Positions 39,127 through 49,139 of a stretch of DNA of 64,000 bases are shown here, in pieces (the first letter of the stretch is position 1; every line of letters starts with the position of its first letter). This DNA is from Stentor roeselii. Lineage: Eukaryota; Ciliophora; Heterotrichea; Heterotrichida; Stentoridae. Made by a program: the position numbers and the translations under genes. The notes under the pieces were generated by a model that was not told the origin of the DNA, ran no database searches, and worked only from the letters and a program-made list of their open reading frames with translations. Location of the stretch: assembly GCA_006503475.1 (NCBI GenBank), contig RSEH01000152.1:1-64000 (forward strand). Direction: 5' to 3'.

Positions 39127-42100
39127 TTAAAGAAATCTAAGATTATCAAATTTAGAAGAGTCTATCAATTCTTCATTATCTTCATTATTCGATAATTGAA
39201 TCACTTCGTTTCCAAAGTTTTTTGAGATTTTAAACATCGCAGGTTCATGTCTTTTCGATTTTTTAAATGAAACTAATTTTCCTTCAACTAATAAAGAAGG
39301 ATCAATTTCGTCATCACTATCAAAAACCAAATGATCCTTTCCTTGAATAAAGTTAAAATAAATTTCAGAATACTCATGTAATTCAGTATCAATTTCTAAA
39401 ATATTTTTAATATTTTCTATGAACTCAATTGTTGAATCAGTAAGATATCCTTTAACATCATCAAATTTTAGGTTATAAAAAAATTTGATTAAATATTTAT
39501 ACCATTGATTTATCTCTTCGATCGTCAATTTTTCAAGTATTTCTATAAAATTTTCAATAATATTCACAAATAAGTAAAGCTTCTGACTGTGATATTTTAA
39601 GAAAAGATGCATATTTTGAAGGATGTGAGTTTTTAAAGACTCTGAATATTTAACTAAAAGATACTCAATAAATACTAAAGACTTTTTTGTATCATTTCCG
39701 ACTAAACAAATAAGCATTTTATTATATGAAATTTTTTCTAATTTTGTATAGTTAACCCTGAGAAAATTGTCAAAATATTTAAGTGATATTATATATCTGA
39801 GGTGCTGATTACTGAGCAGATTAGAATGGTTTTTTATATATTCAAAAAGTTGAGTATAACCATGATCAAAATCAATTTTCGAATTAATAATCGATTTCCA
39901 GTTAACATTCCAAACAAATTCACTTTTATCACCAAAAAATGAAATTTGATCAAAGTTTTCAAAATTTAAAATATAGATAAAAAAATTGTTTATCAGGTAT
40001 TTCTGATTATTCACATCAAGTTCTTCAGTAAGGATAATTATCAGATGAATAACTGAACTAGGACTAAGTATATTATCGTTCTTATAAAGTTTCACCACTG
40101 ACAATAAATTAAGAGTGCATCCTTTTATTAACTCTTTATCAATAATAGAAACCTTTTTCTTAATAAGCAGAAGTAAAAGTTTTTTGTAAGGTTTATTCGG
40201 ATTGTTAACAAGGAACTCAAGAGCTCCATCTCTTGAGCTAAGAATACTGAGAATATGAAAAATCTCTGAAGGTCCAGTGATTTCTTCTAATACATCATAA
40301 AACCTTCTAAAGTAACCAACATTCGTTGAAGACCTCAAAACACAATTTAAAAAGAATTCAACATAGACCAATTTAAATTTTTCATAAACAGAAATTTTCC
40401 GCATGAAGCTAAAAAAATCTTCAGAAAATACAAAATCTTTAATACCAGCCATTTCTCCTTCTTTCAATAAATCCATATTCCTTCTACAATCTTTTGACTT
40501 TTCGCTAAAATTGATATGGTTAATTTCTTTTTTCAGTACTTTTTCATATAATAATAAATAAGCCGAAGGTTGAAAATCATCTCCAACAAGATCTCCAGTC
40601 GATAGTTGAATCATTTCTTCTTTAGAGATTTTTCTGACCCTTGTATCGTTAAACTTGTACCAGTCACCATCCTTAGTATTGACAATAGAATAATAATGAC
40701 CAGCCTGAGCAGTTCCCACATGAATAGTGACACCTTTGATCTTATACAAAAAGTCTTCTGGGCCTTCAGTCCAAATCTCTTGATTTGCGTATTTTTTCAT
40801 GTCGATTTCTGTCGGAATTTCAAACTTGTCATGAAGTTTCGTCCTTTTACCGAGGTTTAACTTGTACTCGAATCTTTTAAGTGAAAAAAACAGGAAATTT
40901 GGTAATTGTAAAAGACTTGGTTTTATAGAAAATTTTACTTTTTTCTTACATTTTTCACATAAAATCGAATTTTGACCTTCAAGTGTCTCTCCAGCGATGA
41001 AGGTATTTAAACTGGACTTTAATGAATTTTTAACACCTTTAAAAACATTGAGTCCTAAAGTCCAGAAGTTCTGTTCTCTTCGAAACGAATGAGGACACTC
41101 TAAACTAGAATACTCATTCAACTGACATCCTAAAAAATGATTAGAAAGAATCTCTTCAAAAGCATTTCCAGTTCCACTATTCAAACATTTTTCAAAAAGT
41201 CTTAAAAGAAACTCATCTGCATCCATCTGTTCATAAAAATTATCAGATCCATGAAAAGCCCTTATCAAATTCTTAGCAGAAACATTCGAACTTTTACAAT
41301 TTTCCAGTTTTAAAAAAACTCTTTGCAGGACTGACAAACAGTTAAAGTCGTCTTTAAAGTTTAGGGAAAAGACTGAATTTCTGAATGATTTTATGTGAAA
41401 TAAATGTTGGATCAAGCTGTTTGAATAGCAGATGCAAGAAGGATTTTTTAGACCTTTGAATGAGTCGAAGCTTGGAATTGAATTAAGTTGAATATTCCAA
41501 CTTCCTTCAGTCATTTTTCGCCAATGTTTGCATCTGATCATTTTAAGTAGTTTCGGTTCTAACCAACGAAATGCATTCGGGTCTGATTTGAGAAGCTTGG
41601 ATGATAAAGAAAAAGCTGTTAATCTTGATTCTTGTGATTTGCATTTTGGAATAGAAAACACTGAATCGATTGGCAAGACTAGAGATTCTATAAAATTTTG
41701 CAAATTTGATGGAGGGTCGATAAGGTCTGAGTTTGCTTCAAGGAGTTCAAGCATCAAATGTAAATTTTCATTTTCAGATTCATTGATTTTAGATTCATAG
41801 GTTTCGAGATGGCTTATCGTGATTTGAACTATTTTTTTGGATTTTTCGGGGGAAAGTTGGTTGATATTTTTAAAGAGTTTTATTATAACATAATATTGAA
41901 TGCTTAATTTATCAGATGCTAGTTCAGAGTCTAGTGTTGGTAAAAATTTATCTGTGAAAAGAATACTGCTTTGACTATTTTTTATAATATTAATTAAACA
42001 GTTTAGAAGATAAACTGAAAATTCAGAGTGAAAATATGGAGATGTAAGAGCTCTGTAAATTTCTTCAAAGTTTTCAAAGACGAAATTTTGATTTATAGTT

Positions 42101-43821
42101 TTTAATATGGAGTAGTCGAATTGATTCAGTAAAATAGATTCATACTCTTTGAAATGATGTTCAATATGCTTTATGTAAATGAACTGGGAGTTGTTATAAC
42201 TTAACAGTATTAATTTGCAAAAAATCATTAATAAAACTGAAGGATCCGATATTTTCTTAATAGAACTTTCGCAGAATTTAATGATGTACCAAAGAAGTTT
42301 TGTCGAATACTCCTCTTTATCTAAATATCTGATTAAATAATTTAAGTAGTCTTGATATTTACCATTTGAAATAAATCTAATTAACCAATCGTTTTTTGAT
42401 ATTGACTGAAATAATATATGAAAGGTAATTAAAAATTGACTATAATCATCTTTTTTTTCTATTTCTTCTACAGTGAAATCGAATTTATTTATAGAAATTA
42501 ACATTTTTTCAGTAACTTTTAAGCTGCAAAAGTTTATAAAAAGTTTATAAGAAATTTTCGTTTTTTGGGCAATAATTTTATTAAAAAAATCGTCGAATAC
42601 TTCAAAGTAATCAAACAATTTAGATAATACGATTTTAAAATATTCCTTTGATTGAAACACCTTTATAATGTCATTTTCTTCAATTTCAACAATTTTAAAT
42701 TGATCTTCAGGTCCATAAATTCTCGAATTTATTGAAAAAAACAAAGTTTGGTCATGATTATTGAAATAATTTTCAATAACTTTTAAAATACCATTCACTC
42801 TAACCTTTTTGTAGAGATTTCCAGTAAACCATTTTCCTTCGAAAAAAAGCTGAACATCAATTTTAGAAGGATCAAGTATATTCTTCAAGGAGAAATGAAA
42901 TATTTTTACTAATCTTTCTAAATGTTGACTATTCTGATAATCAAAATGGTTTTTTATTTTCATAATTAACTCCAAGCAAACATTTTCATAACAATCTTTA
43001 AGAGAACTACTGAAAGTTGTCATCAAAATAATTAGAATCTTGAGTACTTTCTTCATTATTAACTTATCTGAATTCAAGAAAATGACGACAAGTTCATCGA
43101 GTCCTTTGATATCTCCTCGAATGACCCAACTTACTTTATTCTCCTTAATCTCCAGAGAGTACTTTTCATTTCCTCTGATAAAAAGGATTTTAAAATATGA
43201 GAAAAGGTAAAAATTCACAGCACCTTGTCTTAAGACTTGACTGTTAATAAGCCTCTCTAACGAAAAAAAATAATTATTGCAAAGACATCTGAACCTTAGC
43301 CCATAAAAGAATGATCGACTGAAAAGATTACATAAAATTTGGTCAGGGTAGAGTAAAAACACAATTTTTTCTAATTTTTCCTCATTTTCTCCTATTTCAC
43401 ACAGAGATCTACTGTTTAATATTTCTAAAAACTCAAGTCTTGCCCTGATTTCCTCTTCATGGGTAACAAGGAGTTTGAATTTTCGAGTTTTTCTCCTCTT
43501 CAGGTATTTTTTCAAGTTTTTCACCGTGAGTTGTATATAATGATTAGCCTCGCAGTGACTTGTTAATACTTTTGGGTCGAGTTCTTGACAAATATCACTG
43601 TAAAGTTCTAAGTAAAAAAAGCAAGTCTCTAGATTTTCAGTCAAAATGCTGAAAGATGATAAAAAGGCCTCGAGATGTGAATTCTTCATCAGAATTTTCT
43701 TCCAATTCAAAATGATTTCTGCTCTTACGACAAGATCTCCGATTTCAGTCAAAGGAAGGTTTTGAAGCAAAGACAATGAAAAAGTGTCTGAGTTGATTTC
43801 TTTGCTGGTCTGCAAGTTCAT
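39127..43821 (-). CDS. Large ubiquitin-specific protease (USP family, 1564 aa)
   Basis: The catalytic USP fold lies at about residues 790-1085. The Cys box is GLKNPSCICYSNSLIQHLF, with the catalytic Cys the second in SCICY by family alignment. A zinc-ribbon pair is kept (CPHS upstream and LCEKCKKKV). The finger-palm motif is PNFLFFSLKRFEYKL and the His box is GTAQAGHYYSIVNTKDGDW followed by YKFNDTRV. Long helical regions on both sides, probably ARM/HEAT-like, resemble the plan of the USP9X/USP34 group. These enzymes cleave ubiquitin from protein substrates. The box lacks the usual Gly-Asn-Thr before Cys (PSC instead of GNT), as some members of this group do. No intron is needed. The start is followed by MNLQTSKEINSDTF. 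Confidence 0.88.
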   Translation of the reverse strand: MNLQTSKEINSDTFSLSLLQNLPLTEIGDLVVRAEIILNWKKILMKNSHLEAFLSSFSILTENLETCFFYLELYSDICQELDPKVLTSHCEANHYIQLTVKNLKKYLKRRKTRKFKLLVTHEEEIRARLEFLEILNSRSLCEIGENEEKLEKIVFLLYPDQILCNLFSRSFFYGLRFRCLCNNYFFSLERLINSQVLRQGAVNFYLFSYFKILFIRGNEKYSLEIKENKVSWVIRGDIKGLDELVVIFLNSDKLIMKKVLKILIILMTTFSSSLKDCYENVCLELIMKIKNHFDYQNSQHLERLVKIFHFSLKNILDPSKIDVQLFFEGKWFTGNLYKKVRVNGILKVIENYFNNHDQTLFFSINSRIYGPEDQFKIVEIEENDIIKVFQSKEYFKIVLSKLFDYFEVFDDFFNKIIAQKTKISYKLFINFCSLKVTEKMLISINKFDFTVEEIEKKDDYSQFLITFHILFQSISKNDWLIRFISNGKYQDYLNYLIRYLDKEEYSTKLLWYIIKFCESSIKKISDPSVLLMIFCKLILLSYNNSQFIYIKHIEHHFKEYESILLNQFDYSILKTINQNFVFENFEEIYRALTSPYFHSEFSVYLLNCLINIIKNSQSSILFTDKFLPTLDSELASDKLSIQYYVIIKLFKNINQLSPEKSKKIVQITISHLETYESKINESENENLHLMLELLEANSDLIDPPSNLQNFIESLVLPIDSVFSIPKCKSQESRLTAFSLSSKLLKSDPNAFRWLEPKLLKMIRCKHWRKMTEGSWNIQLNSIPSFDSFKGLKNPSCICYSNSLIQHLFHIKSFRNSVFSLNFKDDFNCLSVLQRVFLKLENCKSSNVSAKNLIRAFHGSDNFYEQMDADEFLLRLFEKCLNSGTGNAFEEILSNHFLGCQLNEYSSLECPHSFRREQNFWTLGLNVFKGVKNSLKSSLNTFIAGETLEGQNSILCEKCKKKVKFSIKPSLLQLPNFLFFSLKRFEYKLNLGKRTKLHDKFEIPTEIDMKKYANQEIWTEGPEDFLYKIKGVTIHVGTAQAGHYYSIVNTKDGDWYKFNDTRVRKISKEEMIQLSTGDLVGDDFQPSAYLLLYEKVLKKEINHINFSEKSKDCRRNMDLLKEGEMAGIKDFVFSEDFFSFMRKISVYEKFKLVYVEFFLNCVLRSSTNVGYFRRFYDVLEEITGPSEIFHILSILSSRDGALEFLVNNPNKPYKKLLLLLIKKKVSIIDKELIKGCTLNLLSVVKLYKNDNILSPSSVIHLIIILTEELDVNNQKYLINNFFIYILNFENFDQISFFGDKSEFVWNVNWKSIINSKIDFDHGYTQLFEYIKNHSNLLSNQHLRYIISLKYFDNFLRVNYTKLEKISYNKMLICLVGNDTKKSLVFIEYLLVKYSESLKTHILQNMHLFLKYHSQKLYLFVNIIENFIEILEKLTIEEINQWYKYLIKFFYNLKFDDVKGYLTDSTIEFIENIKNILEIDTELHEYSEIYFNFIQGKDHLVFDSDDEIDPSLLVEGKLVSFKKSKRHEPAMFKISKNFGNEVIQLSNNEDNEELIDSSKFDNLRFL

Positions 43822-44226
43822 AATATAGATTATTATGTAAATAATTCAACCGATTCCTATTAGAAAATCAGCAATACTAAGAAAAAGACTGATTTTGGGT
43901 TTGTTATGATGAAGATAAAGAAATTTGTTATGAGTAAGGCATTCTTTTCTTATTTTTCTTGAATCTTATCAGTTCTTCTTTTATCTAACTCTTAAATCTT
44001 TATTTTCTAGTTGTTCTGATAGATAAAAAAGCTTAAAACTAAAAATTTTAGACTTTCCTCTAAAAAATTCAAATCTATTGGAAATTCAATCAATTTTCCT
44101 CTTCAATACATCAACTAAAACTTAGACTAAAACTTATTCATCCTCTTCTTTATTAAAAAATTTTCATAATTTCCAATTAGTGAACTTATGAAAAAACTTA
44201 AAACTTACTAATTGATAAAAACTGAG
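43822..44226. other. Intergenic, no gene seen
   Basis: AT-rich spacer between the USP start and the stop of the next minus-strand gene. From about 44030 to 44150 it is C/A-rich on plus, meaning T/G-rich in the sense of the gene ending at 44227. Confidence 0.5.
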
Positions 44227-44982
44227 CTAGCACATAGAAAAGCTGCCATTTTTCACAATATTCTGATCCATCTCGTTTTCATACACAAAAGAAAAGCTCT
44301 CATTCCTGCCTTGTACATCAAGTTCTCCACCCGCTTCAAAAGAATCCTGAACAGGGAGAATAGCTTTTCTAGAAGCTCGATCAAGTTGTTCCCTATTATC
44401 TTCCAACTCCTTAATCTGCCTTTCTTCCTCTTCCTTAATAATCCTATCAACATCAGGCATCCCTGCAACTTCAATAAAGTCATAAAGTTTCTTAATTCCA
44501 GATAAAAGATAAGTTCCTTTTGCAAGCTTTTTAAACCTTTCAATGATCTCTTCCTTCGTACTCGTCCCCGCCAACATTTCACTGATCAACGTCAAATGGA
44601 GCTTAAAAACCATTCTACATGAATAAGTGTCGTTTAAATACCGGAAAAGCCCTTCTTCAGCCTTGCACTTGCTTATGAGATACTTTTTATATATCGAATA
44701 CTCCTTCATTACTTCTGGGTTGTCAACTGGAAGGATGAAACAAGAGTCAAAGTCTTTTAAAGTTAAATGCAATGTGTTCCGGAAGAGTCTTTCAATTTCG
44801 TTTATTCCTAGAGGGTAAGAAGGTCGGACTTTGCTTTCAAGAGTTTTTTTAAACATTTCGAAACTTTCGAAACTTTTTTCTTTCAGGATCTCGACGACCT
44901 CACCTTGGGCAAAAGGCTCTAAATTGATTTTATTCCGAAGTGTTGAACCTTGTACTTGAATTTTAGAATGACAGCAACCCAT
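44227..44982 (-). CDS. Putative N-myristoylated helical protein (about 251 aa)
   Basis: Starting at the second in-frame ATG (44982) gives MGCCHSKIQVQGS, a textbook N-myristoylation signal (Gly2, Ser6) with two palmitoylatable cysteines, so it is probably membrane-tethered. An ATG 15 bases upstream would mask this and is disfavoured. The body is mainly helical (FKKTLESKVRPSY, LHLTLISEMLAGTSTKEE, a charged run around EEEERQIKELEDNRE). I recognise no domain. The distal tail is acidic and ends SFSMC. It could be a calcium or cortex signalling adaptor; this is inference from the acylation signal only. Confidence 0.7.
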   Translation of the reverse strand: MGCCHSKIQVQGSTLRNKINLEPFAQGEVVEILKEKSFESFEMFKKTLESKVRPSYPLGINEIERLFRNTLHLTLKDFDSCFILPVDNPEVMKEYSIYKKYLISKCKAEEGLFRYLNDTYSCRMVFKLHLTLISEMLAGTSTKEEIIERFKKLAKGTYLLSGIKKLYDFIEVAGMPDVDRIIKEEEERQIKELEDNREQLDRASRKAILPVQDSFEAGGELDVQGRNESFSFVYENEMDQNIVKNGSFSMC

Positions 44983-45114
44983 TAAATTATCATGCAATGA
45001 AATTAGCGAGTCTTAATCACGAAATCAACCCTTTTTAATTGATCAATCTGCCATCATAATTTAAAGAATCTCTAAAGACTTAAATTTATTGTTTAACTAT
45101 AACTAAGATAGTCC

Positions 45115-47658
45115 CTACCTTGGCCAGAACCTCGATTTATTAACGGCGATTTTATCAAGAAGGTCAAATTTTTTTACGATTCTTAACAATTCGCTGTACT
45201 TTTCATATAAGTCTTTGGTTTTCGGGTCGTTTTGGTTTTTCCTGAAACTTTTTCTGACAAATTTTCCTAAAGTTGCAAGGACTTTATCGGAAATAGCTAA
45301 GATTTCACTGCTAAAAAACTCTTGATTGGGACTTGTGTCCTTAGTGGGCTGAAAAACGACATTTCTCATTAGGACATCGACATCACAGTGGTCGCATCCA
45401 AGAACAACCCAAGGCCTGAGTTCATTTTTGAGTTCACAATCAATCATAGGCCAAATAACAAGTCCATGAAAAGTGACAAAAACCTTTTTATTCCCAGTAA
45501 CTCCCATGCCAACCACATCATAACTTCCAAATCTCGGAGCCTTATTAACAAGAGTTCCATGTCGATAAATGCCTCCATCACTACTTTTATAAAGAATTCC
45601 AGTCCCATCAACCCCAATCTCAATATTTTCCTGAAGCCCTGCACTATTGACCCTGACTTCAAAGTAAACCAAAGTGAAAGGAGAGTCATTTGATCCAATC
45701 GCTTCTTGCATCGTGACTCTAGACCCAGAGGGTCCAATAAACCTAAAATTTTGACTTTTATAAACAATTCCATTCGAGTCAATGAAGACCCTCGGGGAGT
45801 ACCTCGGCATCTGAAAAATAGAAATGTCTGAATGAAGCTCTTCACCATTTTCATTCGCACACAAACACAAAGGGTTCTGATATAAAACGTACTGAATGTC
45901 ATGGTCTTCAGGGTGTTGTTGTTTACAAATCGCACAGAATACTTTAGTACATGTTTTACATTTGATCAACAAACGACTTCTGCTAAGTTTCGTTAAAAAC
46001 TGCTTTTCAGACCTACTCGTGCAAAGGCCGATCACATGATGAAACTGGAAAAGTTTAGGAATAACAAGGATTTCAGCGAGAATATGCACCATAGTTTTAA
46101 GCATGTCTAAAGTAGAATCTCCCTGAATCCTGGCAATTCGTTCTAAGATCTTTTGAATGATATAAATGACAGTTTGGGCTTTGTTACTTTTAAACATATA
46201 AGGAATTTCATGCATTTGCTGTATTATCCTTTTTTCAGGAATATCTGTTGTTTCATAAATAGTTTTTATCAAATCAACTGAATACGGCCCGTAATAAGAC
46301 ATCGTGTCCATTAAAAACTTCAGCTCTTCCTGAGTTTTACTCTGTTTATCCAAGATACCCTGCAAAAACTCCTCATCACGAATGATCTGCAGAAGGGTCA
46401 AGGTATTATCATCAAAAAAATTCTGAATAAATTCAAAAATCAAATCTTGTCTCGCTCGAAGGTTTAAGGCAAGTTTAAAAATCAGTAAAAAATTCATGGA
46501 AATCAATTTTTCTTTAAAAGTCCTGGAAATTATCTTTTCCATTAAAATCATTAGAACTGAGTTTATCAGTTCAGGACTTGAGTTCCAGTCAAATTGAAGA
46601 CAGTTTTCAACGAAAGTGTAAAGAAGCTCAGATTTTGTTAAATTACTGCAGACTTCATTGCTGTTTTCAAGAGCGAGAATCAGTAAGATTTTCACTGAGT
46701 TTAATCGATAAGGGAGACTTTCGAAGGTCAGTCCAGATAAAAACGCGTTGTATTGTTTCGTGGAAAACTTTTCAACAGCTTCCCAGTTCTTATCCAGTAA
46801 TTCTCTCCAAAAGACTAAAATTGGATGTTTCATGAAAGTTGCAGGTTTCGTCGTGTTTATCGATTGTTTTAAAATCGTCTTCAAAGCTTCATCTTTATAA
46901 GTAAATTTCAACTGATCAAACCTTTCCTTGTCATTGAACTCAACAAGACAAGGCAGATGTTTCAATTTCACTTCAAGTAAAAAAGCATAAAGACAAAGTC
47001 CAGCTCCCCAAATATTTCCATCAAGATTATTTTTTCTAAGGTTTTTCGGGTAAATCTTTTCAAGTTTTGACTTCCCACAGCTTAACAAATGAAGACTATT
47101 CGGTAATATTTGCAATTCAAAGGGAAACTCACTGTCATTGCTTCTTGTCAAAAAAATCGTATCAGGAAATGTGCTGATTTGAACAGCTTTTTCTTGAGCT
47201 GTCTTAATAGCGTCGAGGATTTGAAGGTAAATTTTTATATTTGTTTCTTTTGGCAAGTGGAAGTTGTTGTCGTGACAACCTTCGGAGAACTCGTCTACTG
47301 TGAAGCCCTCGATGAAAGGAGTCACAAGGACCATCACCCATCGGTCTTCATCGAAGAACTCGATTATGTCGACGATTTTTATAATTCGCAGGTCTTCTGA
47401 ATGTTCTGAGACAAGTTTCAGGTTCTTGTTGATGATTCGCACTTGGCCGTAGGAAGGAACCCCAAAGATCTTTAGATGAAATTTTTTGTTTTCATTATCT
47501 TCACCGATAAATGCACTTTTGGAGTCTTCGAAACGATGGGTCACTCGGTATTCTTTGGATGTGAATGAATTTGGGATTTTTATTGGGTGGTCTAATGCGA
47601 TTAGACCTTTTGACGAACGGGAGGATATTAGATTGGACCATACTTCATCGAGGTTCAT
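45115..47658 (-). CDS. Pseudokinase-like protein with zinc motif and SPRY domain (847 aa)
   Basis: Residues about 30-290 have a protein-kinase-like layout (the KKFHLKIFGV lysine strand, a helix, WVMVLVTPFIEGFTVDEFS as hinge, NNLDGNIWGAGLCLYAFLL as the helix-F region). HRD and DFG motifs are absent, so it is predicted inactive. Residues about 290-550 are helical. A Cys/His knot follows (CKTCTKVFCAICKQQHPEDH) near 560-590. A SPRY domain lies at about 610-765: LVYFEVRVNSAGLQENIEIG, YKSSDGGIYRHG, RFGSYDVVGMGV, RPWVVLGCDHCDVDV. SPRY domains bind peptides, and the zinc motif resembles a B-box or ZZ knot. It may be a signalling scaffold or ligase substrate adaptor. The domain combination is unusual. 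Clean frame, start MNLDEVWSN. Confidence 0.72.
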   Translation of the reverse strand: MNLDEVWSNLISSRSSKGLIALDHPIKIPNSFTSKEYRVTHRFEDSKSAFIGEDNENKKFHLKIFGVPSYGQVRIINKNLKLVSEHSEDLRIIKIVDIIEFFDEDRWVMVLVTPFIEGFTVDEFSEGCHDNNFHLPKETNIKIYLQILDAIKTAQEKAVQISTFPDTIFLTRSNDSEFPFELQILPNSLHLLSCGKSKLEKIYPKNLRKNNLDGNIWGAGLCLYAFLLEVKLKHLPCLVEFNDKERFDQLKFTYKDEALKTILKQSINTTKPATFMKHPILVFWRELLDKNWEAVEKFSTKQYNAFLSGLTFESLPYRLNSVKILLILALENSNEVCSNLTKSELLYTFVENCLQFDWNSSPELINSVLMILMEKIISRTFKEKLISMNFLLIFKLALNLRARQDLIFEFIQNFFDDNTLTLLQIIRDEEFLQGILDKQSKTQEELKFLMDTMSYYGPYSVDLIKTIYETTDIPEKRIIQQMHEIPYMFKSNKAQTVIYIIQKILERIARIQGDSTLDMLKTMVHILAEILVIPKLFQFHHVIGLCTSRSEKQFLTKLSRSRLLIKCKTCTKVFCAICKQQHPEDHDIQYVLYQNPLCLCANENGEELHSDISIFQMPRYSPRVFIDSNGIVYKSQNFRFIGPSGSRVTMQEAIGSNDSPFTLVYFEVRVNSAGLQENIEIGVDGTGILYKSSDGGIYRHGTLVNKAPRFGSYDVVGMGVTGNKKVFVTFHGLVIWPMIDCELKNELRPWVVLGCDHCDVDVLMRNVVFQPTKDTSPNQEFFSSEILAISDKVLATLGKFVRKSFRKNQNDPKTKDLYEKYSELLRIVKKFDLLDKIAVNKSRFWPR

Positions 47659-48412
47659 TTTTATTTTGGAGAAGGGTAGGGGGTTGGATTGGGCTTTAGA
47701 ATTTTTGGTTGATTTTGGAGGTAAGGGAATTTTTTTTGGGAAGTTTTTGGTTTGAAGCGTTTTGAATTATGATGTTTTGAAGGTCATGGATTTTGGTTTT
47801 AATGGCTTTTGAATTAGGTTTTTTTGAAGGTGATGGTTTGAATGGGAATTTTTGGTTTGAATGGTTTTTGAATCAGGTTTTTTTGAAGGTGGTGGATTTT
47901 TTGGAAATTTTTTGGTTTGAATGGTTTTTGAATCACGGTCTTTGGATTTTTAGGGTAATTTATGAGAATTAAATAATGATCAGATGGAATATTTTTTCAA
48001 TTTCAGGTCAATTCAAGATATTTTTATATTTCAGGTTTATCTAGAACCCTATGATAGCTAAAATCTTTGCAAAGATTAGATTTATATCTTGAAATAATTC
48101 TATTATCTCAAGTATAAAGGATATTAAACTTTCTAAAATTACCTTCAAGTACTAAAAAAATCATAAACAACCTAAAATAAAACAAAATAAAATCTTATCT
48201 AAATCTTTCATTTAATTTCCGTTATCATCAGACCATTTCCTTATCAATTCCCTTCAAACCTCTAATCCATTCAAAACCTTCCCAAACTTTCTAAAATTTA
48301 AAAAAAATCACCCAAATCCACCTCTTTTTCTCCACCCAAATCAAAACTTCCAACCCTCACTAAAATCTCTTCAAAACCGCTTCTAAATCCAATTAAAACC
48401 TCCTAACCTAAA
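47659..48412. repeat. Long intergenic with tandem repeat and composition switch
   Basis: From 47660 to about 47950 the plus strand is T/G-rich and contains an imperfect tandem repeat (47762-47936). Three units of about 55-64 bp carry TTTTTTGAAGGTGATGG and TTTTTGGTTTGAATGG. After plain AT DNA, 48170-48412 is C/A-rich. Both halves fit the rule that 5' flanks are C/A-rich and 3' flanks T/G-rich in gene sense, as both neighbours are on the minus strand. No gene. Confidence 0.6.
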
Positions 48413-49120
48413 TTAATCTAAAGAATAAAATAAGACCTCAACCCCCCTTCCAAAATAATGATTTATAAGAATGAGAACCTTTGCAATAAATTGCCTAACA
48501 GTATAAACTTCGATAACAACACCAGTCATTTTCTCGCATTTTTCATTTGTAAACTTTTTCCCGGCAGAAAAAGTGACGATCTGAGTGACGAGTGACTTTT
48601 CCACAACATTTTCTTGAAATTCCGAGATTTTTTCAGGACAATTAGTGCAAAACTTGAGCATAAAAGGCTTTTCTTCTATGGAATCAACCAAAATATGGCT
48701 CGACGATCTCTTGCATGGAATGAGGGAATCAGGATGATTAATGTTTTCCGCAAGAGCAGTTGCCGAGTCTAAAACCAGAGGTCCTCTAGTATCTAAATTT
48801 GGGTCAGCAATCAATTGAGATGTCGTGATTACCTTTTTAGCAGTCGGAGGATTGTGGATTTTTGCATTCAAATGATGATTTTTCATTGAAAATGTTTTCT
48901 TGTCAGTGTCGAAATGCAGACGTGCAGGACATCGTTTGTCAGAACAGCGAAAGTAAATGATGTTTTTTGGAGCGCTGTGACGGTGAAAGGTGTACTGAAG
49001 TGAATTGTTAGAATCTTTTTGGGAAATTCCAGCTTCACTTGAAGACCCATCAGGTTCGCCGATGTTAGTTTCAAAACTATTTCCATAGGTCTCTTGACTG
49101 CAGCTTATAGTATTATTCAT
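48413..49120 (-). CDS. FLYWCH/WRKY-like zinc-finger protein (235 aa)
   Basis: Residues about 42-92 carry a single finger: LQYTFHRHSAPKNIIYFRC, then SDKRCPARLHFDTDKKTF, then KNHHLNAKIHN. The order (aromatic strand, C-x4-C, then HxH) is that of FLYWCH and WRKY-GCM1-type fingers, which also form the DNA-binding heads of MULE transposases. No transposase catalytic core is present in this protein or nearby, so it is probably a host regulator, perhaps derived from an old transposon. The C-terminal part is helical and hydrophobic (RQFIAKVLILINHYF) and could dimerise. The start is 19 bp from the stop of the next gene. Confidence 0.7.
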   Translation of the reverse strand: MNNTISCSQETYGNSFETNIGEPDGSSSEAGISQKDSNNSLQYTFHRHSAPKNIIYFRCSDKRCPARLHFDTDKKTFSMKNHHLNAKIHNPPTAKKVITTSQLIADPNLDTRGPLVLDSATALAENINHPDSLIPCKRSSSHILVDSIEEKPFMLKFCTNCPEKISEFQENVVEKSLVTQIVTFSAGKKFTNEKCEKMTGVVIEVYTVRQFIAKVLILINHYFGRGVEVLFYSLD

Positions 49121-49139
49121 TACAACAAGCTACTCTAAG

